This document shows, piece after piece, positions 36,714 to 41,037 of a stretch of DNA of 41,037 nucleotides (its first letter is position 1; each line of letters starts with the position of its first letter). Made by a program: the position numbers and the translations under genes. The stretch comes from Helicobacteraceae bacterium (lineage in GTDB: Bacteria; Campylobacterota; Campylobacteria; Campylobacterales; Sulfurimonadaceae): NCBI GenBank assembly GCA_015488775.1, contig WFNF01000015.1:1-41037 (forward strand), read 5' to 3'. The notes beneath the pieces were generated by a model. That model saw nothing but the letters and a program-made list of their open reading frames with translations. It did no database searches and was not told the DNA's origin.

Positions 36714-38127
36714 AAACTACACTTTTTATCTCGCTCATCTCTTCAATGGCAAAGCGTGGACCCTCTTTACCTACTCCACTAAGCTTCACCCCACCATAAG
36801 GTTGAATATCAAATCTAAGTGTTGGAATATCATTTATAACTATACCGCCAGCGTCAAGCTCATCTATAGCTCTTAAGCTTAGGTTTAAGTTGTTTGTAAA
36901 TATTGAGAACTGTAGGCCATAAGGGGAGTTGTTCATCTTTTTTGCTGCGCTATCAAAATCATCAATGCTAACAAGTGAAACTATAGGTGCAAAAACCTCT
37001 TCACAAACTATTTTCATATCATCTCTTACATCTGCCATAACAACAGGATAAAAGATTCTACCATCAGTTTTAATCTCATTTAAGGCTCTTGCCCCCTCAT
37101 CTATGGCACTTTGTACCCATGACGTTGCTCTTTGAACACTCTCATCATCTATTAAAGGTCCCATAAAAGTATCATCATCATAAGGGCTTCCAACTTTTAG
37201 TTTTTTAGTTTCATCTGCTATAAGTTTAGCAAACTCCTCATATATATCTTTGTGTACATAGATGCGTTGAAGAGAGATACAAACCTGACCTGAGTTTACA
37301 AAAGCACCAATAGCACATTTTTGTGCAGCAGTTTTTAAATCTGCATCTTTATCTATAAAGGTTGCAGCGTTTCCACCAAGCTCTAAAGATATTTTTTTAA
37401 TTCCAGCAGATTTTGTTATGATGTTACCAACAGGAACACTTCCAGTAAAAGAGATTTTTCTAGGTATATCTGAACTTGTTAATGTACTACCAACTTCAAC
37501 ATCTCCATAAACAACACTTAGTGCATCTTTTATAGCAAAAGGGGAGTCTATAAATAGTTTGGCAAATTTGTAAGCTGTTAGTGGGGCTTCTGGGGTTGGT
37601 TTTAGAACAACAGTGTTCCCAGCAACAAGTGCTGGGGCTAGTTTGTGTGCAACAAGATTTAGTGGAAAGTTAAAGGGTGTTATTGCGGCAATTACACCGA
37701 CAGGTACTCTTTTAAAAAATGCTGTAGTTTTTCTACCACTTTGCATTGCATCTGTGTTTATGGTCTCACCAGACATAGTTCTCATAGTTGCAGAGCTTAG
37801 TTTGATTGTTTCTATAGCTCTTTTTACTTCAATGCGTGAGTAAGTTATGGGTTTTGCTACTTCATCAGTTATGGTTTTCGCCATATCTTCCAAAGATAAT
37901 TCTAACTTAGATGCAACATCATCTAGCCAGTCACATCTTTGTGAAAGAGTAGACTCTCTAGCTGCTTTTGTTGCACCTTTTGCTATCTCTAAAGCTTTTT
38001 TAGTGTCTTGTGCATCACAAACACTAGCTATAGAAACAACTTCTTTGTTAAATGGGCTTAGCCTTTTACTCTTTTTATCTTTACTAAACTCACTTGAGCC
38101 AAAAAATACTTTTGCTTCTATAGACAT
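36706..38127 (-). CDS. NAD(P)-dependent aldehyde dehydrogenase
   Basis: 473 residues. Seen: FNFPLNLVAHKLAPALVAGN and VVLKPTPEAPLTAYKFA (cofactor binding), LELGGNAATF (general-base Glu), and NSGQVCISLQRIYVH with the catalytic Cys. The compact size and HKLAPALVAGN/GQVCISLQR pattern are closest to lactaldehyde/succinate-semialdehyde or GapN-like dehydrogenases. The substrate cannot be fixed from sequence. It heads an operon with DUF523 and the Sel1-like gene. Confidence 0.88.
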   Translation of the reverse strand: MSIEAKVFFGSSEFSKDKKSKRLSPFNKEVVSIASVCDAQDTKKALEIAKGATKAARESTLSQRCDWLDDVASKLELSLEDMAKTITDEVAKPITYSRIEVKRAIETIKLSSATMRTMSGETINTDAMQSGRKTTAFFKRVPVGVIAAITPFNFPLNLVAHKLAPALVAGNTVVLKPTPEAPLTAYKFAKLFIDSPFAIKDALSVVYGDVEVGSTLTSSDIPRKISFTGSVPVGNIITKSAGIKKISLELGGNAATFIDKDADLKTAAQKCAIGAFVNSGQVCISLQRIYVHKDIYEEFAKLIADETKKLKVGSPYDDDTFMGPLIDDESVQRATSWVQSAIDEGARALNEIKTDGRIFYPVVMADVRDDMKIVCEEVFAPIVSLVSIDDFDSAAKKMNNSPYGLQFSIFTNNLNLSLRAIDELDAGGIVINDIPTLRFDIQPYGGVKLSGVGKEGPRFAIEEMSEIKSVVFA

Positions 38128-38168
38128 AACACACCCTAAAATAGTTTTTTAGTAGTGTAGCAAATTGA

Positions 38169-38708
38169 TTACCAAATGTACATTAATTGTGCAGATATTC
38201 CTGGGTTAATTCTTATTTTATCAAAATTGTTTTCAGTCATAACTCCATAGAGTAGATCCAAGCCTAAAACAACATTGCCACTCTTTCTACTACCAATCTC
38301 AGCGCCAAAACCTCCAAAAACTCTATATGTATTTGTTATGTTTATTGTATTTACCTCTGATCCATTATAATATTTATCGTATGAGTAATCATATCCAATA
38401 GAAACAAGTGATTTTAAGTTCAACCATTTGTCTGCACTCTCATAAAAGTAGTAACCAAGAGATATATCATAAGAGCCGTAGAAATATGCTGCATAATCAT
38501 CTTTTTGACCAGCTATAAATAGTGTATTGTCTATATATAAATCATCTAAGAAAATTCTATATACTATACCATTTCCCTCTCCATAACTAAGTTTAATACC
38601 AAAAGCATCTTGTGCATACTCTCCAAGTGCAATAGATGGTTCGCTTTCATTGTTATCTTGTGCCTGAACTAATGCAAAAAATATTAATAAAACTAAAATT
38701 ATTTTCAT
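38169..38708 (-). CDS. Small outer-membrane beta-barrel protein
   Basis: 179 residues: signal peptide MKIILVLLIFFALVQA, then alternating strands rich in Tyr/Gly (AAYFYGSYDISLGYYFYE, SIGYDYSYDKYYNGSEV, YRVFGGFGAEIG, INPGISAQLMYIW). The aromatic C-terminal residue and eight or so amphipathic strands fit an OmpX/OmpW-size barrel. GGGAGG 6 nt before the ATG. Function unknown. Confidence 0.75.
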   Translation of the reverse strand: MKIILVLLIFFALVQAQDNNESEPSIALGEYAQDAFGIKLSYGEGNGIVYRIFLDDLYIDNTLFIAGQKDDYAAYFYGSYDISLGYYFYESADKWLNLKSLVSIGYDYSYDKYYNGSEVNTINITNTYRVFGGFGAEIGSRKSGNVVLGLDLLYGVMTENNFDKIRINPGISAQLMYIW

Positions 38709-38756
38709 TTTAACCTCCCAAAGTTATATGACATTATAGTATACCTTTATTCAGTT

Positions 38757-39641
38757 TTAACCTTTTTTTACTAAAAGTCCACCAAGTACAATTAATGATA
38801 TCCCTAAAAATGTGTAAAAATCTGGAAAAGCATCCCCTAACACATAGCCAAACCCTATAGCAAAAGGGATATTTGTATAAGATATAACACCTATAATACT
38901 TGCGTTAGATAGTGAGTATGCTTTTGTAAGTAACCATTGAGATATGGTAGAAATAACAGCCATGAAGATTATTAAAGACCAAATACTTAGTGAAGTTGGC
39001 ATAACAAAATCTACAAATAAAAAGTTAAGATAATTAGGTACAGATACATACGGTGTAATTAAAAAAAGTAAAAATGGTATAAGAGTACCTAAACCCATAA
39101 AAGAGAGCATTATAACTCTAGTGTCATAGATATCTTTTATAGTTTTTATAGTTGCGTAAGCACTAGCAGCCATAAAACCACCAAGAACCCCCAATATATG
39201 CTCATAACTAAAGCTAATTCCATATGGTTTGCTTATTAGTATAACTCCTGCAAAACCTATAATGATTGCAATAATAGCTCTTGAACTTACTTTTTCATTT
39301 AAAAGCCAAAAAGCTAATATACTTACAAAAAGTGGAGATGTTTTGTTTAGTGTTATAGCCACACCTAGTGGTATAGTTGTAATGGTATAGAAAAAAAGTA
39401 TCATTGCACTAAAGCCAAACAGACCACGAAGTAGAAGTAGTTTTAGTTTTCCACCCTTTAGTATTGGTGGAACTTTTTTAAGAGCTATTAGTATCATCAC
39501 AACACCAATTAAGTTTCTAAAAAAAACTATCTCTAAGGCTTCTAAATCTTGACTAAGAAGTTTTGCAGTTGCTCCATTTAGTGCAGAGATAAGTGCACTT
39601 AGAAGCATAAAAAGGACACCCTTGTCTATGGTTTTTAACAT
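38757..39641 (-). CDS. EamA/DMT-superfamily transporter
   Basis: 294 residues, ten hydrophobic helices in two EamA repeats (MLLSALISALNGATAKLLSQ and GVLGGFMAASAYATIKTIKD). First repeat ends VAITLNKTSPLFVSILAFWL; the second has GVISYTNIPFAIGFGYVLGD. Typical of drug/metabolite exporters; the substrate is unknown. No ribosome site at the first ATG (39641); the internal ATG of MLLSAL, behind AAGGG, is an alternative start. Confidence 0.88.
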   Translation of the reverse strand: MLKTIDKGVLFMLLSALISALNGATAKLLSQDLEALEIVFFRNLIGVVMILIALKKVPPILKGGKLKLLLLRGLFGFSAMILFFYTITTIPLGVAITLNKTSPLFVSILAFWLLNEKVSSRAIIAIIIGFAGVILISKPYGISFSYEHILGVLGGFMAASAYATIKTIKDIYDTRVIMLSFMGLGTLIPFLLFLITPYVSVPNYLNFLFVDFVMPTSLSIWSLIIFMAVISTISQWLLTKAYSLSNASIIGVISYTNIPFAIGFGYVLGDAFPDFYTFLGISLIVLGGLLVKKG

Positions 39642-39657
39642 TATATATCTTTGAACT

Positions 39658-39675
39658 CAAATTATGCATAATTTG
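39658..39675. repeat. 18-bp perfect palindrome, REP flank relic
   Basis: CAAATTATGCATAATTTG. Read on the minus strand, AACCCAAATTATGCAT (16 nt) is identical to the left flank of the REP-like unit at 2531. The rest of 39676-39800 holds no gene. Confidence 0.55.
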
Positions 39676-39804
39676 GGTTGATTTTTTTGGAAGTATAGCT
39701 AAATTTGTGAGTTAAATATGGTAAGTGTTGTTTTCTTGTTTGTATAATACATCTAACCACTCAAGAAGAGTATAATAATATTCTAAGAGTCGATTTGATG
39801 TAGA

Positions 39805-39832
39805 TTGATTTTCTCGTTGAAGCCGTTATAAT
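39805..39832 (+). promoter_or_regulatory. Promoter of the IS110 leader RNA
   Basis: TTGATT (39805-39810), 16-bp spacer, TATAAT (39827-39832), with a second TATAAT at 39833-39838. It lies about 165 nt before the recombinase start, leaving room for a leader RNA. Confidence 0.5.
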
Positions 39833-39839
39833 TATAATG

Positions 39840-39994
39840 AGCCTGATTGGGAGCTAAATTGCTAAACTGATAACTTGAGTGGAAACAGAGTCGGAGATAA
39901 TCTAGACTGCATTTACAAGCGAAAGTCAGGTTTAGTGTGTATCACATAGACATAAAGTCTATGCTACCGAACTCTCCACTTAATGGAGGTTCTC
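39840..39994 (+). ncRNA. Candidate bridge RNA of the IS110 element
   Basis: Non-coding, stem-rich leader between promoter and recombinase. Long-range CCTGA (39842-39846)/TCAGG (39926-39930); GACT/AGTC around GCATTTACAAGCGAA; 7-bp CATAGAC-ATAAA-GTCTATG (39945-39963); and the ribosome-site hairpin at 39969. In IS110 elements such RNAs carry two loops that pair with target and donor DNA; the guide loops cannot be assigned without the element ends. Confidence 0.5.
39969..39992 (+). promoter_or_regulatory. Hairpin hiding the recombinase ribosome binding site
   Basis: GAAC-T-CTCCA (39969-39978) pairs with TGGAG-GTTC (39984-39992), one bulged T, loop CTTAA. The right arm contains the Shine-Dalgarno GGAGG (39985-39989) of ATG 39995, so folding would block translation of the recombinase. 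Confidence 0.55.
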
Positions 39995-40924
39995 ATGGAT
40001 AATTATATCGGAATTGATGTTGCTAAGGCAACCCTGCAAATATATATACCAAAAAATGATTTGGATGTTGAAGTAAAAAATAGTGAAAGTGGATTAAAAA
40101 CACTCTACACTAAATTAAAAAAACAATATAAAAAAGAGATAGGTGATATAGTATTTGTATATGAATCAACAGGAAGTTATTCAACATATTTAGAACAGTT
40201 TTCAGAGTCCAATAGTATCAAATGCTTTAAAGTAGGTGCATATCAAAGTGCATCATTTTCTAAAGTTGTTAAAAATAGAAGTAAGACAGATATAGTAGAT
40301 GCAAGAATGTTGTCTAATATGCATGTAATAGCAACCGATGAAGATATTAAGATACCATCAAGAGATGTTAAAGCCCATCAGATAAGGTCTTACATCAAAT
40401 ATTATCAATCACTTGTAAAAGAAGAGATAAGAAGTAAAAATTATCTTGAAGCAGCCACTTTTAACCTAGAAGATAAATTTGTACTCAAACAAGTAGAGAA
40501 AAAAATCAAGAATATCCAAAAAGAACAAGTGGATATTATAAGCAAAACTATGGAGATAATAAACTCCAATGAAAAATATAAAAAAGCCTATGAAAATATA
40601 ACTTCAATCAAAGGTATTGGAGAGAAAAGTGGTATCATTCTCTTATATCTGTTTTTAAGATATCCAAAGGCATCAAGACAACATATAACAGCTCTATGTG
40701 GACTTGATCCAATACAGAGAACTTCTGGTACATCTGTGCAACATAAAGAGAGAATATCTAAACAGGGACTATCATTAGTGAGAGCTATATTATTTATGCC
40801 AACAATGACAGCAATACAGCATAATGAAGAGATGAAACTAATCTATGATAGATTAGTAGATAGAGGTAAGCCAAAACCATTGGCTCAGATAGCAGTGATG
40901 AGAAAAATAGTAAGCACCAAGTAA
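39995..40924 (+). CDS. IS110-family DEDD recombinase
   Basis: 309 residues. RuvC-like N-terminal domain with the acidic residues of the DEDD site: YIGIDVAKATLQIY, FVYESTGSYS and NRSKTDIVDARMLSN. A coiled linker (residues 130-195), then the C-terminal domain with the helix-hairpin-helix ITSIKGIGEKSGIILL and the serine-containing RTSGTSVQHKERISKQGLSL. An ATG at 39983 exists, but ATG 39995 with GGAGG at 5 nt is the start. The frame stops after VMRKIVSTK; in the -1 frame VNTILKSK (to 40947) continues the family pattern, so the last eight residues have been lost by a frameshift or are added by slippage. Confidence 0.9.
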   Translation: MDNYIGIDVAKATLQIYIPKNDLDVEVKNSESGLKTLYTKLKKQYKKEIGDIVFVYESTGSYSTYLEQFSESNSIKCFKVGAYQSASFSKVVKNRSKTDIVDARMLSNMHVIATDEDIKIPSRDVKAHQIRSYIKYYQSLVKEEIRSKNYLEAATFNLEDKFVLKQVEKKIKNIQKEQVDIISKTMEIINSNEKYKKAYENITSIKGIGEKSGIILLYLFLRYPKASRQHITALCGLDPIQRTSGTSVQHKERISKQGLSLVRAILFMPTMTAIQHNEEMKLIYDRLVDRGKPKPLAQIAVMRKIVSTK

Positions 40925-41008
40925 ACACCATCTTGAAAAGTAAATAAAATTAAAAATCTACACTATTTTAAAAGTCCTAATTGAGGGCTATTTAGCTAAA
41001 ATATTTGT

Positions 41009-41037
41009 ATGAAAGAGACAGCAGTCACAACAGAATC
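41009..41037 (+). CDS. Possible start of a gene cut by the window edge
   Basis: ATG 41009 opens a frame (MKETAVTTE) that runs off the window, with TAAAAT 13 nt upstream and no clear Shine-Dalgarno. Nine codons are too few to identify it, and it may be a chance frame. Confidence 0.25.

Larger units (their letters stand above)
39805..40950 (+). mobile_element. IS110-family insertion sequence (ends approximate)
   Basis: A single IS110-type recombinase gene preceded by about 190 nt of non-coding DNA with a promoter and RNA-like structure. IS110 group elements have no terminal inverted repeats, so the boundaries cannot be fixed; the coordinates only enclose promoter, leader and gene. The long 5' non-coding end places it in the IS110 rather than the IS1111 subgroup. 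Confidence 0.7.

Noticed and set aside
39983-39985. Earlier ATG start for the IS110 recombinase
   Set aside because: It lies inside the ribosome-site hairpin and overlaps the GGAGG that serves ATG 39995.

Overview
The window is AT-rich, bacterial and gene-dense. It looks like a chromosome segment of a Campylobacterota (epsilonproteobacterial) chemolithotroph, most likely Sulfurimonas or a close relative. That placement is inferred from gene content and not from a marker search. The pointers are a petABC cytochrome bc1 complex whose cytochrome c1 is a di-heme protein, a trxA-trxB operon, ccoG, a DUF3373-type porin, PglE/PglF sugar enzymes, the order rpsT-prfA beside glmM-lspA, and many chemosensory and c-di-GMP proteins.

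Layout. Positions 1-2640 are a decayed accessory island. It holds the end of a PAPS-reductase-like gene, a transposase remnant, a RelE-like toxin with an unusual long upstream partner, a zinc-ribbon transposase pseudogene, a strong promoter in front of a structured non-coding stretch, and an orphan ORF. Positions 2644-9029 are core genes (tRNA-Val, lspA, glmM, rpsT, prfA, a diguanylate cyclase, recQ). Positions 9196-15361 hold a resolvase-like DNA-binding gene coupled to ccoG, a DoxX gene with a Cys-repeat (KCG) peptide gene resembling HvfA-type copper RiPP precursors, the thioredoxin operon, and a RhuM-family gene killed by two nonsense codons. Positions 15422-22668 hold a bestrophin, pglE-pglF, two uncharacterised proteins, mobA, moaC, a DUF493 gene and a coiled-coil protein. 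Positions 22860-27855 read leftwards: petABC, a glycosyltransferase-like protein and an orphan histidine kinase. Positions 27977-28909 hold a VapBC-like pair whose PIN toxin is split by a -1 frameshift at a canonical slippery heptamer, followed by a duplicated junction surrounding a palindromic repeat pair. Positions 28895-39641 hold mnmG, a porin/small-protein/chemoreceptor operon, a 266-bp MITE, a beta-propeller lipoprotein, and ALDH, DUF523, outer-membrane and EamA genes. The right edge carries an IS110-family element whose 5' non-coding end is a good bridge-RNA candidate.

Recurring themes are dispersed REP-like palindromes, often in inverted pairs (about 2531, 11300-11467, 22690-22843, 28707-28819), and several toxin-antitoxin or defence-type genes at different stages of decay. 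The most interesting leads are the KCG-repeat peptide plus DoxX without adjacent MNIO enzymes, the slippery-site PIN toxin, the IS110 leader RNA with a hairpin over the ribosome binding site, the MITE with two composite hairpins, and the resolvase-derived protein lacking the catalytic serine next to ccoG.
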